64,000 nt of DNA from Sphingobium sp. CECT 9361 (GCF_918741285.1 NZ_CAKKNC010000009.1:62001-126000); one strand, 5' to 3'. Numbered from the stretch's first letter, positions 26,165 through 35,178 are shown. Program-made: numbers and translations. The notes: generated by a model from the letters alone, not told the origin.

Positions 26165-27094
26165 ATGCGATGTAAAGCGATACAGCTGTCGCTCTTGGTA
26201 GCGTTGGTGACACCTCTATCTGCGACCGCCAATCCTCCAATCTCAACCAAATCAGACCGCGCTCCGGAAATGCGGCTGGCCGGCAAGACAGTTACACTGC
26301 CTCTTGTCATGGTCCGGGAGTTTCCCTTCATCGAGGGCGAGATCGCAGGTGTGAGGGGCAAGTTCATGCTCGACACCGGTATGCAGGATGCCCTTGTGAT
26401 CAACGATCATCGGGTGCCGTTAGTTGGGGGAAGCAAGATAGGCACCGGTCATTTCGGCAGTGGCCAGACCTACGATGTGCGCCTCCATTCTGAGGTCCGG
26501 AAGATTCGTATCGGGGATATCGACTATCCGCGCGTAACCAGCGTGCGGAGCCAGGACGCGCGTATGCTCGAGAAGATCACGCCAGATTTTTTAGGCTGGA
26601 TCGGCTACGGATTTTTCTCCAGCTACGCTATGAAACTTGATTATCAGCATTTAGAAGTTACCTTCTACGAAGAAGGTCCTGACAGATTTCTGGGTGGCGA
26701 AAAGCTCGTTGCAGCATTGCCGTTCGAAACCCGGAAGCTCCCCAACATCCCTTTGATACGGGCGCGTATCGGCGATGTGGATGCGATCGTCAGCCTGGAC
26801 ACCGGCATGTATGGGTCTCTGAATATCGGTGAGGAAAAAAGACGGCGCCTGCTTGACGGTGGTCAGCTAAGCTCAACGGAAAACCCGGACACATTCGACC
26901 TAGCGACTGTTCGGATTGCCGATAGGATCGACGTCAGCGCTCCGGGCATCGAGGTCGAAGAGGGCGCGTCGGCCAGCGCAGCGCCGGTTGGAATTACCGA
27001 AGATACAGAACTCGAACTCGGTTTTGTCTTCCTGCGGAATTTCAAGACTGTCTGGGACTACCGAGAGAAACAGCTCTACCTCCTTGCGCAATGA
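26165..27094 (+). CDS. periplasmic retropepsin-like aspartyl protease with two DTG motifs
   Basis: About 309 residues from ATG 26165, which gives a proper signal peptide (IQLSLLVALVTPLSATANPP); an upstream ATG at 26084 would add 27 residues with no such logic. Lobe one has KFMLDTGMQDALVIND, lobe two has AIVSLDTGMYGSLNIG, so both catalytic D-T-G motifs of a pepsin-like pair are present in one chain. Probably a periplasmic protease. Related in plan to the gene at 21318. Confidence 0.7.
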   Translation: MRCKAIQLSLLVALVTPLSATANPPISTKSDRAPEMRLAGKTVTLPLVMVREFPFIEGEIAGVRGKFMLDTGMQDALVINDHRVPLVGGSKIGTGHFGSGQTYDVRLHSEVRKIRIGDIDYPRVTSVRSQDARMLEKITPDFLGWIGYGFFSSYAMKLDYQHLEVTFYEEGPDRFLGGEKLVAALPFETRKLPNIPLIRARIGDVDAIVSLDTGMYGSLNIGEEKRRRLLDGGQLSSTENPDTFDLATVRIADRIDVSAPGIEVEEGASASAAPVGITEDTELELGFVFLRNFKTVWDYREKQLYLLAQ

Positions 27095-27192
27095 TTTCTG
27101 ACGGACGGCGAAATACGTGTCTCGACCGTCCCGTTGCACGCGAGGACCCGGGTTTCTCAGCATTTGTTCCTGCTGAACATCATCAGGTCAGG

Positions 27193-28080
27193 TCAGCGCT
27201 GCAGATCGATCAGCGGTGAGTTGCCGAACATGTTCTTGTATTCTCGGCTGAACTGGGCCGGGCTTTGATAGCCCACCTCGAATGCAACACGCGCCACATT
27301 GGTGCTGCCAGCCACAAGCAACTTTCTAGCTTCGAGAAGGCGCATTTGACGCTGAAAGGCGAGCGGGCTGTATCCGGTAACAGCCTTGAAGTGCCTATGA
27401 AATGAAGTCACGCTCATGCCTGCGCTTGCTGCCAATTCCTGGATGATCACTGGTTCGTCGTTATGGGCGCCTAGCCAGTCTGCGGCCGCCTTGATTTGCC
27501 GAACACGATCGTTCCGCTCCACGATCTGACGTAGCGTACCGCCCATCGCGCTTTGCAGGAGACGATAATAGAGTTCGCTTTCGTAGAGTGGCGCGAGCAC
27601 CCCTATGTCGTCAGGCGCGTTCACAAGGCCGACGAGTTGCGTGAACGCTTCGCCGACCACGCCACCCAGATCGCCCGCCGCTACCGCGCATGTCCATCGC
27701 TCCTGATGTTTAGGCATGTCGAGTACGACCCTTGTGAGCCTATCGACGTCCAGATGGAGGCTGATGCCGACATACGGAGCATCCGGCGTCGCGCCAATGA
27801 GCTGATGAGAATAGGGCAGCCCAAAGGATGACGCAGCGCAGTCGCCGGCCGACATCTCGAAACGGTTGGCGCCCATCGTCAGGACTTTTGCGCCACGCGC
27901 GACGGCATAGAACATAGGCTCAAATACCGCCGCTGTGGGGGGCGTGACACTCGTGCTCGTCCATAGCGTCAAGCGTGGAACAGGTGTTGCCTGCCCAACA
28001 AGCGCGCCACGCGGAGCAATATGGGGTGCGATATCGTCAAGCAGGCGGCGGGTCGCAATCTCGAGATCAAACATACCCAT
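27193..28080 (-). CDS. AraC-family transcriptional regulator
   Basis: 295 residues. The N-terminal cupin-like part (ARGAKVLTMGANRFEMSAGD) resembles the AraC_N domain and would sense a small molecule. The C-terminal AraC DNA-binding pair of helix-turn-helices is clear: IQELAASAGMSVTSFHRHFK then VARVAFEVGYQSPAQFSREY. It is divergent from the SDR gene across about 280 bp, the standard layout for a local activator, so the SDR gene is its likely target. Confidence 0.88.
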   Translation of the reverse strand: MGMFDLEIATRRLLDDIAPHIAPRGALVGQATPVPRLTLWTSTSVTPPTAAVFEPMFYAVARGAKVLTMGANRFEMSAGDCAASSFGLPYSHQLIGATPDAPYVGISLHLDVDRLTRVVLDMPKHQERWTCAVAAGDLGGVVGEAFTQLVGLVNAPDDIGVLAPLYESELYYRLLQSAMGGTLRQIVERNDRVRQIKAAADWLGAHNDEPVIIQELAASAGMSVTSFHRHFKAVTGYSPLAFQRQMRLLEARKLLVAGSTNVARVAFEVGYQSPAQFSREYKNMFGNSPLIDLQR

Positions 28081-28361
28081 TAGTTAGTCACTTGGTAGGA
28101 TCAGGCAAGAGTAAGGTAGTATCGGGAATGCCGTTTCCTTGTCGCTGACCTATCTCAAGGACGGAAGGAAATGCGAAGCGATGACGAGGCTCCGAACCAA
28201 ATTGCCGACGCCAATCGTGCACTTGCGCGAGGCGGACGTGACGGGCGGCGATAGCTTTCACACAACATGACGAGCTGAGACTGAGCTGCACACTGCTCGC
28301 GCCTTGCATCATACGGACTCGCGCCACCGGCAGCGTCAAAATGGTAGAAAAGGACAAATAT

Positions 28362-29102
28362 ATGATCGATCTGAATGGAAAACGTGCGTTGGTTACGGGA
28401 GCTTCGCGAGGCATCGGAGCCGCGATCGCGCTGGCGCTGGACGAAAGCGGCGCGGACATCGCGTTCACCTACCAGCACGCCGCCGAAAAGGCTGACGAGG
28501 TTGCTCAAGCTATACATGGTGTCGGACGTCGCGCGGTCGCCATACAGGCCGATAGCGCAGACCCGGATGCGATCACGCGCGCCGTGAGCGAGGCCGTCTC
28601 GGCGCTCGGTGGTCTTGATATTCTCGTCAATAGCGCGGCGATCGGCCATTCCGGTCTGATCGCCGACCTCGATGTGGCCGAGTATCAGAAGCTGATGGAC
28701 GTCAACGTGCGAGCACCAGTGCTATTCGCGAAGGCCGCCATTCCGCATCTCTCCGCTCGGGGGCGCATAATCTCGATTGGGTCGGGGCTCGGCGAACGCG
28801 TCCCATTCCCGGGCGTAACGGCCTATGCGATGTCAAAGGCCGCGCTTACGTCCTTCACTCGCGGGTTGTCACGTGAACTCGGGCCGCAGGGCATCACCGT
28901 GAACCTCGTGCAGCCCGGATCTGTGGATACTGACGCGAACCCCGCAGACGGCCCGGCGGCAGATTTCCAACGGAGTTTGACGTCTCTGGGCCGCTTCGCC
29001 AAGCCGAGTGAAATCGCGAATGCGGTCGTGTTTCTAGCAAGTCCTGCGGCGAGTGTAATTACAGGCACCACCTTGACCGCCGACGCGGGCGCGATCGCCT
29101 GA
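28362..29102 (+). CDS. short-chain dehydrogenase/reductase (SDR)
   Basis: About 246 residues. TGASRGIGAAIALAL is the nucleotide-binding TGxxxGIG, NSAAIG matches the NNAG position, the catalytic Ser is in ISIGSG and YAMSK is the YxxxK. LVQPGSVDTDANP follows. It reduces or oxidises an unknown carbonyl/alcohol with NAD(P)H. I chose ATG 28362 with AAGGACA upstream; 28341 is also possible. Divergent from the AraC regulator. Confidence 0.87.
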   Translation: MIDLNGKRALVTGASRGIGAAIALALDESGADIAFTYQHAAEKADEVAQAIHGVGRRAVAIQADSADPDAITRAVSEAVSALGGLDILVNSAAIGHSGLIADLDVAEYQKLMDVNVRAPVLFAKAAIPHLSARGRIISIGSGLGERVPFPGVTAYAMSKAALTSFTRGLSRELGPQGITVNLVQPGSVDTDANPADGPAADFQRSLTSLGRFAKPSEIANAVVFLASPAASVITGTTLTADAGAIA

Positions 29103-29138
29103 CAGCAGGCGCTCGGTAGCGGTTGGGCGAAATCGGCG

Positions 29139-29540
29139 TCAGGGGATCAGCACGATGCGGCCGAGGACCTTGTTGTCCTCGGCATACCGATGGGCGGCCC
29201 CTGCCTCGGCGAGCGGAAACCTTCTGTCGATTGGCACGGTGAGACTGCCTTTCGCAACGTCGGCGAGCATCATGTCGATGGTTTGGCGCACCGCTGCACG
29301 TGACAGGACGGTTCTCATGAATACGCCGATGACCGTTTGATTTCGCTGCACCGCTGGCCAAAAATCCACTGTCAGAGCCTCGCCGCCGGCATTGCCCACG
29401 GACACCAAGACTCCTTCGTCGCGGAGCGCGGCGAGGGATGTCGCTAGGGTGGAACCCACCGGATCGACGATGAGGTCAACGCCTCGGCCGCCGGTGAGGT
29501 CACGGACCACGTCCACGACCGATTCGACGTTATGGTCGAT
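29139..29540 (-). pseudogene. MDR-family NADPH:quinone oxidoreductase, only the C-terminus remains
   Basis: The minus strand reads DHNVESVVDVVRDLTGGRGV then DLIVDPVGSTLATSLAALRD and the typical end AGAAHRYAEDNKVLGRIVLI of zinc-less medium-chain quinone reductases. A stop (TAG) lies just before the first retained codon at about 29540, so the N-terminal catalytic half and most of the Rossmann fold are lost. The junction is close to the 3' end of the tyrosine recombinase gene, which may mark the integration boundary. Confidence 0.75.
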
Positions 29541-29666
29541 CTAAGACAGCTGGCCCCTAGAACGCTCCCCGGACGATCTCTGACACTATGACGACGATCC
29601 CACGCCGCGGATCAGCCCGTCGCGCGGCAGCTCGCCTCATGTCTTCGACGTGGAGAAGCTGTCCTT

Positions 29667-30866
29667 TCAACCACGGACGCGAGACAGGACGCGGGCGGCA
29701 ACATTGCTACGGACAGCAAGTTTTCGGCCGTAGCGCAGCGCGGTTGCCGGCGAACTCCAGCGTAGGGCCTGCGCAATGCCGACGCCATCCTCCCCCGCTG
29801 CAAACAGGTCCTGGGTCAGGCCGACACGCAGAGAGTGGGTGGACAGGGCCTGGATCGCGTCATGCAGCTTGCCCGCCGGCAGCGTCACCAGTCCCTTGTC
29901 GTAGGCGGCCAGCGCGATACGGCGGTAGATGCCGTTGACGCCTTGCCGGGTAAGCGATGCTGTCCCGACGGAATAAGTCGTTCGCGCCAGAGCAGTTTCC
30001 GGTTCTGCCTGCTGCGCGCGCCGTCTATCGACGCCGACCCGGCGGAAAAGCGGTCCTTCCTTGATGTCGCTTGCCTCCTCCCAGGCGTGAACCCGCCGCA
30101 TGGTTTCGGCCGAGAGCCACGCCCAGGCGCCTTCGCCATCCTGGTCGGTCTTCGAGAAGGGGATGAACAGCGTCGCCGAGCCATCCTCCTGCTGATCGAT
30201 TTGCAGACGTTCCACCACGGTGAGTTCGCTGACCCGCAGGCCCGCATCATAGCCCAGCGAGAGCAGGGCGGCATCTCGCAACCCCTGCAAATCGCCGCCA
30301 CAGGCGTCGAGCAGTGCGGCGAGGGTGAAACCCTTGGTGACATGGGTATCCAGCGCCTTGCCCAGCCGCAAGGGGGCTGCCTGGCGCTGTCGAGCGCCCC
30401 GGCGCCGGCGGACGGCCTTGAGCGCCGCGCGCACCATCGGCGCGTCGGTAGGCGCGGTATCGCCCGCCAATCCCATCATGCGGTGTACAGAGCCGAGGCT
30501 CGCGATGCGGCGCGCGAGCGTCGCGGGCTTTTTGCCCTTGGCGTCGAGCGCATTCACATAGCGCACCATATCTTCGGGATCGGCCGGCAGCGGTGTCCGA
30601 TTTTCCTCGCCGCACCAGTCGCGCCAGCAATCGAGATCGGCGGCGATTGCCGCTTTGGTCGCGTCAGCCATGGCCGCCAGCGTCGTCTCGAGCCCGAGCT
30701 GGCTGATCGCTGGCAGATCGGTTGGCACGATGCCGCCGATCGTGCGCAAGAGCCGGGTATCGACGGTTTCGGCGTCCGCGTTCCGCGAGCGCGTCGGCAG
30801 GGCTGCGTCGCCGGTCTTGACGACGATGATTTCCGCATTGGAGCCGTTGGTGGGCTTTTCGGACAT
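29667..30866 (-). CDS. site-specific tyrosine recombinase/integrase
   Basis: 399 residues. The catalytic set is complete: R211 in AGLRVSEL, K239 in PFSKTDQD, H344 and R347 in THSLRVG, W370 in LRWSSP and Y379 in ALRYGRK. The N-terminal SAM-like core-binding domain includes WRDWCGEE and TLARRIASLGSVHRMMG. It probably catalyses integration or resolution of the element carrying the neighbouring defence genes. A perfect inverted repeat lies 134 bp upstream of the start and could be its recombination site. Confidence 0.88.
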   Translation of the reverse strand: MSEKPTNGSNAEIIVVKTGDAALPTRSRNADAETVDTRLLRTIGGIVPTDLPAISQLGLETTLAAMADATKAAIAADLDCWRDWCGEENRTPLPADPEDMVRYVNALDAKGKKPATLARRIASLGSVHRMMGLAGDTAPTDAPMVRAALKAVRRRRGARQRQAAPLRLGKALDTHVTKGFTLAALLDACGGDLQGLRDAALLSLGYDAGLRVSELTVVERLQIDQQEDGSATLFIPFSKTDQDGEGAWAWLSAETMRRVHAWEEASDIKEGPLFRRVGVDRRRAQQAEPETALARTTYSVGTASLTRQGVNGIYRRIALAAYDKGLVTLPAGKLHDAIQALSTHSLRVGLTQDLFAAGEDGVGIAQALRWSSPATALRYGRKLAVRSNVAARVLSRVRG

Positions 30867-30999
30867 CGCTTGCTACGAGCCCACGCGCCGGGCGTTATGA
30901 CTATGCGGCACAAGACGCGGCACCGCTGTGCCGCGTGGTTTTTCCGAGATTGTTGTCATCTGAGGAATTGCCCCTTCCCTGCCGATTTCGCGGTGATAT

Positions 31000-31028
31000 A
31001 CTTACCATAACGATCAATTATGGTAAGT
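31000..31028. repeat. perfect 11-bp inverted repeat, 7-bp spacer, next to the integrase gene
   Basis: ACTTACCATAA, spacer CGATCAA, TTATGGTAAGT. Two 11-bp arms around a short spacer is the layout of XerC/D-dif and other tyrosine recombinase core sites. It is AT-rich and lies between the integrase start (30866) and the toxin gene end (31086). It could also be an operator for the integrase promoter. Symmetry is certain, role is inferred. Confidence 0.5.
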
Positions 31029-31085
31029 GAGAAAATTGCGCGGGGAGGGGTCTTTTACTGGCGACGGTCGAGCCTGAAATTCGCG

Positions 31086-32021
31086 CTAAAGTCGAGCGGC
31101 GTGCTCGACGATCCTCGCTAGGATGTCGCCGAAGGGCGGTTGCCCGCGATAATAGAGCGCGCGAGTAGTTTCATATGCCCGTTGGAACAGCTCGCGGGTT
31201 TCCCGGTCTTCGAGATGAAAGGCTGAGTTTTCGGCGATGTTCCCGTTGTCGGCCGCCGGGAAACGGGCCTCCTTGTGTGCGATATATTCCGGCGAACCAA
31301 TGAACGCCTGGACGTCGGGGGCCGCTAACAAGCAATAGACGTCATAATAGTGGCGCAGGAAATTCTGCGGCATGCTGCCGTCTTCGAGATGTTTGCGATA
31401 CTTCGTCGAAATCGTCTGCAGCTTCTCGACGAGCGTGTATCCGGGTTCGTAGCAGGGCACGTCGACGGCGCGGTTGTCGATCAATCCCTTCAAGCCGGAT
31501 GCAACAGCCCTGTCATAGGCCCATGAACTGATCAGGCAGGGCCGGTTTGGCGCCACCTGATCGAAGCCGGCTTCAAGCAAGATGCCAGTCTTCACGCCCT
31601 CCGGCAGCGGATAGGCACTGGGGTAATGAAGACGAATTCCGGCGCTGCGCATCCGGCTGTCGTCGAATGCCTGATCGCGTTCTGCGCCTTCGAAACCGGC
31701 AATCGCAAGCTTCGGCACCAGGCCATCATAGAAGGCCCGTCGCGCGTCCACATGGATCAGTTTGTTCTGGTTCTTGCCTGTCGGCAGGTCGCCGTCCGGG
31801 TGGATCAGAATGTCGAGATCTTCCGAAAAACGATGAATCAGGCCGTAGCCCTTGGACAGGGAGGTGCCGCCCTTGAGCTCGAAGGCGAAGCCCAACTGCT
31901 GCAGCCCCCATAGGCCGTGCATGATCCAATAGTCTTTCTCGACGAGACCGGGATCGATCGCCTGGTCGCGCGCAACCACCGCGAGGAGGTCGGAAAAGTC
32001 CTTGCTGTCATGCAGGAGCAT
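31086..32021 (-). CDS. AbiEii-type nucleotidyltransferase toxin (copy 1)
   Basis: 311 residues. ELKGGTSLSKGYGLIHRFSE followed by DLDILI is the nucleotidyltransferase signature (GGTSLSK, then DxD) of AbiEii/AbiGii toxins, which arrest growth upon phage infection by nucleotide transfer to RNA. EKLQTISTKYRKH and the C-terminal helical part are also typical. The upstream gene overlaps it by 14 bp and encodes the partner. A second AbiE pair lies at 37520-39206. Confidence 0.85.
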   Translation of the reverse strand: MLLHDSKDFSDLLAVVARDQAIDPGLVEKDYWIMHGLWGLQQLGFAFELKGGTSLSKGYGLIHRFSEDLDILIHPDGDLPTGKNQNKLIHVDARRAFYDGLVPKLAIAGFEGAERDQAFDDSRMRSAGIRLHYPSAYPLPEGVKTGILLEAGFDQVAPNRPCLISSWAYDRAVASGLKGLIDNRAVDVPCYEPGYTLVEKLQTISTKYRKHLEDGSMPQNFLRHYYDVYCLLAAPDVQAFIGSPEYIAHKEARFPAADNGNIAENSAFHLEDRETRELFQRAYETTRALYYRGQPPFGDILARIVEHAARL

Positions 32022-32616
32022 GGAAGGCCGCAGCAGCTTGAGCCGGTCGCAGGACGGGCGCGAGAAGCCGTTCAGCGCGAGCCGAACCGTACTCCTTCAC
32101 CGCGCGCGTGAGCCGCCCGCGGTCCATCTCCCCTGCCCTGGCAAGAGCACGGGGAAGGATTGCCGCCTTGTCCTCCGGGAGCCGGTCGATGTTATGCAGG
32201 AGATCGACAAGCAGGACTTCCTTGGAAAGCCGCCTGGGAACCGAAGACCGCATACGAAAGTCGTACGTTCGTCCATCCAGTTTGAACCGACCATGGCGCT
32301 TACGATTATAGACTACGGGCTCGTTGTGGAGTTGGGTCATGCCCACGCCAAGCCCGTTGAATGCGTTTGGAGAGACCAGCAGGAACCGATCATCGCCGAG
32401 AAATGTCTCGACCAGCTTTTCAGGCTTTGCGGGCGCGACACCGAACCGGGTCTTGCGCGGCGCCATATAGACGCCCGCCGACACCTTCTCGAGCCGCCCT
32501 TCATCGACAAGCTGACGCACATGGCGGTCGACCGCGTTCGACCAGCGCGCCAGATCCTTGCGGCGGTAAACCTGACCTGGACGCAGGTGGCGCTTGAGTT
32601 GCGCAAGGGCGGACAT
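32008..32616 (-). CDS. AbiEi-type antitoxin / winged-helix transcriptional regulator (copy 1)
   Basis: About 202 residues from ATG 32616 (AGGAAG just upstream; in-frame ATGs at 32631 and 32700 are possible). LKRHLRPGQVYRRKDLARWS and RHVRQLVDEGRLEKVSAGVY form an N-terminal winged helix; the C-terminal half (RRLSKEVLLVDLLHNIDRLP) is AbiEi-like. It overlaps the toxin gene, the standard AbiE operon order. AbiEi proteins neutralise the toxin and repress the operon. Confidence 0.75.
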   Translation of the reverse strand: MSALAQLKRHLRPGQVYRRKDLARWSNAVDRHVRQLVDEGRLEKVSAGVYMAPRKTRFGVAPAKPEKLVETFLGDDRFLLVSPNAFNGLGVGMTQLHNEPVVYNRKRHGRFKLDGRTYDFRMRSSVPRRLSKEVLLVDLLHNIDRLPEDKAAILPRALARAGEMDRGRLTRAVKEYGSARAERLLAPVLRPAQAAAAFHAPA

Positions 32617-32699
32617 GCTTCCTGTTTCCATGCGTGGCAGATATGCTTCCGGCTTGGATTTTGCAACTAATCTCATTAAAAATTCATGCAAAGAACCCA

Positions 32700-32823
32700 C
32701 GATCCGACCGCGCCTCTATCCCTCGAAGTCGGCCGTGTGTGCCCCGCACATACTGCTGCTGCCGGTTCTCGCTGGTCGCGATACTCAGGTGAAGTGCGGC
32801 TCGGACCGCACCGACAGTGCATG
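32700..32823 (-). pseudogene. diverged 3' remnant of a paralogue of the gene at 34105
   Basis: Reading leftward from 32823, the translation VRAALHLSIATSENRQQQYV then RGTHGRLRGIEARSD matches the C-terminus of the winged-helix protein at 34105-34716 (VRTALHPGIATSEHRRQPYV, RGAHGQPRAEAARAS) at most positions. The rest of this copy is absent. It marks a duplication and later decay flanking 32870-34104. Confidence 0.65.
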
Positions 32824-32869
32824 ATCGCCGCTACCTTGCGCTAAGGGAGCGACCGGATAACATGTTGGA

Positions 32870-33133
32870 ATGGCAAAGGTGGCAAGCTTGGTGTTGGCGA
32901 CGGTGACCGCTCTTTATGGCGCGAAGCTCTCCGCACATGAACTCGCGGCATTAATCGCTGATCCTAGCAGCGCGACCAACTTCAGCGCTGCCGCTTTCTC
33001 CTTTTTCTCCGAGGTCGATCCAGCTCTGCAACGGGAGTTCGTCGAGAAAATGGGCATTGATGTTGGGAGAGTCCGAGCGGTCGCGCGGCAGTTTTCTCAA
33101 CTGTCGGGCTACACGCTTGCGCTGGCCACCTGA
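32870..33133 (+). CDS. small protein of unknown function
   Basis: 87 residues: a hydrophobic N-terminus MAKVASLVLATVTALYGAKL (a possible signal anchor) and a helical rest (FFSEVDPALQREFVEKMGID). No clear ribosome binding site. It precedes the Abi_C gene by about 80 bp in the same direction and may be its partner, but this is context only. Confidence 0.4.
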   Translation: MAKVASLVLATVTALYGAKLSAHELAALIADPSSATNFSAAAFSFFSEVDPALQREFVEKMGIDVGRVRAVARQFSQLSGYTLALAT

Positions 33134-33211
33134 AGTGATCGCGCTCAGCCATGTGGCCGCTGCCTGGATGGACGGAAAGCAATCGGTCCTTGCTCTCCCG
33201 GCAACCAAACC

Positions 33212-34108
33212 ATGAGCGACAAATTCTCTGCCTTTGTCATCAAGGCGCTGGTCGATACGATCACGGGCGGCGCCGGCAACGATAACAACCCGGCGATCGG
33301 AATCTATCGGTCGGGCCCGAAGATCGAACAATTCTTCCTCGATTGCGGCCTCGACATGCGTATCGGCGCGAGCTCTCGCGTGCCCGCGACGACGGATTTC
33401 CTGCGTCAGACCGCCAATCACTATGACGGCCAGAGCGATGTCTACATCACGCGCATCATCGAGAAGGTCTGCGATCCGCGCGAATATCTTACAGAACCCG
33501 ATAAGGCGACCGCAGTTCGCGAGCATCTCAACAAAGCGCTCGCCGCAGACGAGCTGGCGGTGGTCATCGTCGGCGGCAAAGCGGTACTGACCAGACGCCA
33601 GAGCTCCGGGACGATCGTCGAACCCTTCATTCAGAAAGTCCAAACACTGGACTTCGACACGGTGCAGATGGAGATAGCGCGCGCCCTCCCCAATCTCCAG
33701 GATGACCCCGAAGATGCAGTAACCGCCGCATGCTCACTCATCGAGGCTGTCTGCAGATCCATCCTCATCGAGCTCGGGCTGCCGCTGCCGCCCCGAAAGG
33801 ATATCGACGGCCTTATCCGCGCCGTCCAGGAGCCGCTGAACCTGTCGCCGGGGCGCAGCGACCTGCCCGCCGCAGTGGAAGCAGACGTCCGCCAGATCCT
33901 GAGCGGCCTGACATCGGTTGCAAAAGGCATCGGTGCGCTACGAACGCATGGTGGTGACGCTCACGGGCGTGAAAAGGGCTTCCGGCGGATTGACCCGCGC
34001 ATCGCGCGTCTCGCGATCAACGCCGCCAGTTCGCTGGCCCTGTTCCTGATCGAGACATGGGAGCGCCAGGAAAAGCGCGCTCTGCCGCAGCACGCACCGG
34101 GGATTTAG
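33212..34108 (+). CDS. abortive-infection family protein with Abi C-terminal domain
   Basis: 298 residues. The C-terminal part ACSLIEAVCRSILIELGLPL with LRTHGGDAHGRE and INAASSLALFLIETW matches the abortive-infection C-terminal domain (Abi_C, PF14355), which has a conserved R/H pattern resembling HEPN-type RNases (here RTHGGDAHG). The N-terminal half is unfamiliar. It likely acts in phage defence. It sits between two AbiE operons. Its 3' end overlaps the convergent gene at 34105 by four bases. Confidence 0.75.
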   Translation: MSDKFSAFVIKALVDTITGGAGNDNNPAIGIYRSGPKIEQFFLDCGLDMRIGASSRVPATTDFLRQTANHYDGQSDVYITRIIEKVCDPREYLTEPDKATAVREHLNKALAADELAVVIVGGKAVLTRRQSSGTIVEPFIQKVQTLDFDTVQMEIARALPNLQDDPEDAVTAACSLIEAVCRSILIELGLPLPPRKDIDGLIRAVQEPLNLSPGRSDLPAAVEADVRQILSGLTSVAKGIGALRTHGGDAHGREKGFRRIDPRIARLAINAASSLALFLIETWERQEKRALPQHAPGI

Positions 34109-34716
34109 CCTGAGGCGCGCGCTGCCTCTGCCCGGGGCTGCCCATGCGCGCCGCGGACATAGGGTTGCCGTCGATGTTCGCTGGTGGCGATGCCTGGGTG
34201 AAGCGCGGTTCGGACCGCCTCGGTCACGGTGTAGACCGCATGACGCTGAGCGCCGCGGTTTTCATGATCGACGAAGAACCCCTGGTAGTGCCGCGTGATC
34301 AGCCCGGCCCTCACCAGCTCCGACACCGCCCGGCTGATTGCCGTCATGCCGGTTTCGCGGACACGCTCACTGACTTCCGCCTCGACCAGGCGGTCGGCCT
34401 CGGTCGGATCACCTGGCAACTCTCCCCGGCCGACGAGCGCAGTTCGGACCTTGTCGGCGGTCGCGCGGCGCTGATGATGACGCGCGCCGCTGGGTGCGAT
34501 CGTCGCGGCCAGCCATTCACGGATCGGCACAAGTGCTTCGCCTTCGCGAACGAGCGGTCCCGCCTGCCCGTTGGCCCGCGCAACCCGCGCGATCAGGTCA
34601 AGCACCATAAAGGTATAGCGCGGCCGCGCCGAGTGCTCGGCGATAATGCGTACGATGTCGGGCATGCCCGTCGTCCGCTGGGGCGTCGCCGCCGCGAAGA
34701 GGTCCTGCTGGATCAT
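34105..34716 (-). CDS. winged-helix DNA-binding protein of unknown role
   Basis: About 203 residues from ATG 34716 (MIQQDLFAAATPQRTTGMPD); longer starts to 34836 are open but look non-coding. The segment ETGMTAISRAVSELVRAGLITRHYQGF is a typical winged-helix recognition region, followed by VYTVTEAVRTAL. It could be an accessory replication or regulatory protein. A decayed second copy of its C-terminus lies at 32700-32823. No ribosome binding site stands out. Confidence 0.55.
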   Translation of the reverse strand: MIQQDLFAAATPQRTTGMPDIVRIIAEHSARPRYTFMVLDLIARVARANGQAGPLVREGEALVPIREWLAATIAPSGARHHQRRATADKVRTALVGRGELPGDPTEADRLVEAEVSERVRETGMTAISRAVSELVRAGLITRHYQGFFVDHENRGAQRHAVYTVTEAVRTALHPGIATSEHRRQPYVRGAHGQPRAEAARASG

Positions 34717-34855
34717 GGAACGAATCAAGCACAAAGCTGGACTCTTGTGAATCCCCCAAATGCTCATGGAGACGGCAGACGGCACTTTTGCCATCCGTGT
34801 CACTTCACCCCTCCCCGTCATTTTTCTCGTCTTCACACCATGCTAGACCCGCCCC

Positions 34856-35178
34856 ATGAGCAAAGATGAATCAGACCCCGATCTTATCGGGGAGGATCCC
34901 CGATTGGATGGCCTAAAGGATCGCCTCGCGGCGGCTCATACCGCCGAAGAGGAACGAACCCACCCTGCCCTACAGGTGCCGATGCCAGCTACAGCCTCGG
35001 TAATCGCGTGCTGGCCGAACTCCTTGGCGGCGTTGCCGGCGGTGCCCTGCTCGGCTGGATCAACGACAGGTTTGCAGGCACCGGTCCCCGGGGCCTGCTC
35101 ATCGTAATTGCCCTCGGTATCGTCGCGGCCTTGGTCAACATCATCCGCATATCGAACCGCAAACCTGACGGATCGTGA
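34856..35178 (+). pseudogene. atpZ: atpZ/atpI (F0F1 ATP synthase accessory protein), frameshifted
   Basis: The first frame gives MSKDESDPDLIGEDPRLDGL with a helical continuation to EEERTHPALQ, the soluble N-terminus of alphaproteobacterial AtpZ/AtpI. From 34975 a different frame gives GADASYSLGNRVLAELLGGV, GGALLGWINDRFAG and LLIVIALGIVAALVNIIRIS ending at 35178, the two membrane helices. A one-base deletion (or two-base insertion) at about 34950-34975 separates them. In chromosomes this gene heads the F0 operon; here no other atp gene follows, so it is a displaced, broken copy. Confidence 0.72.
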
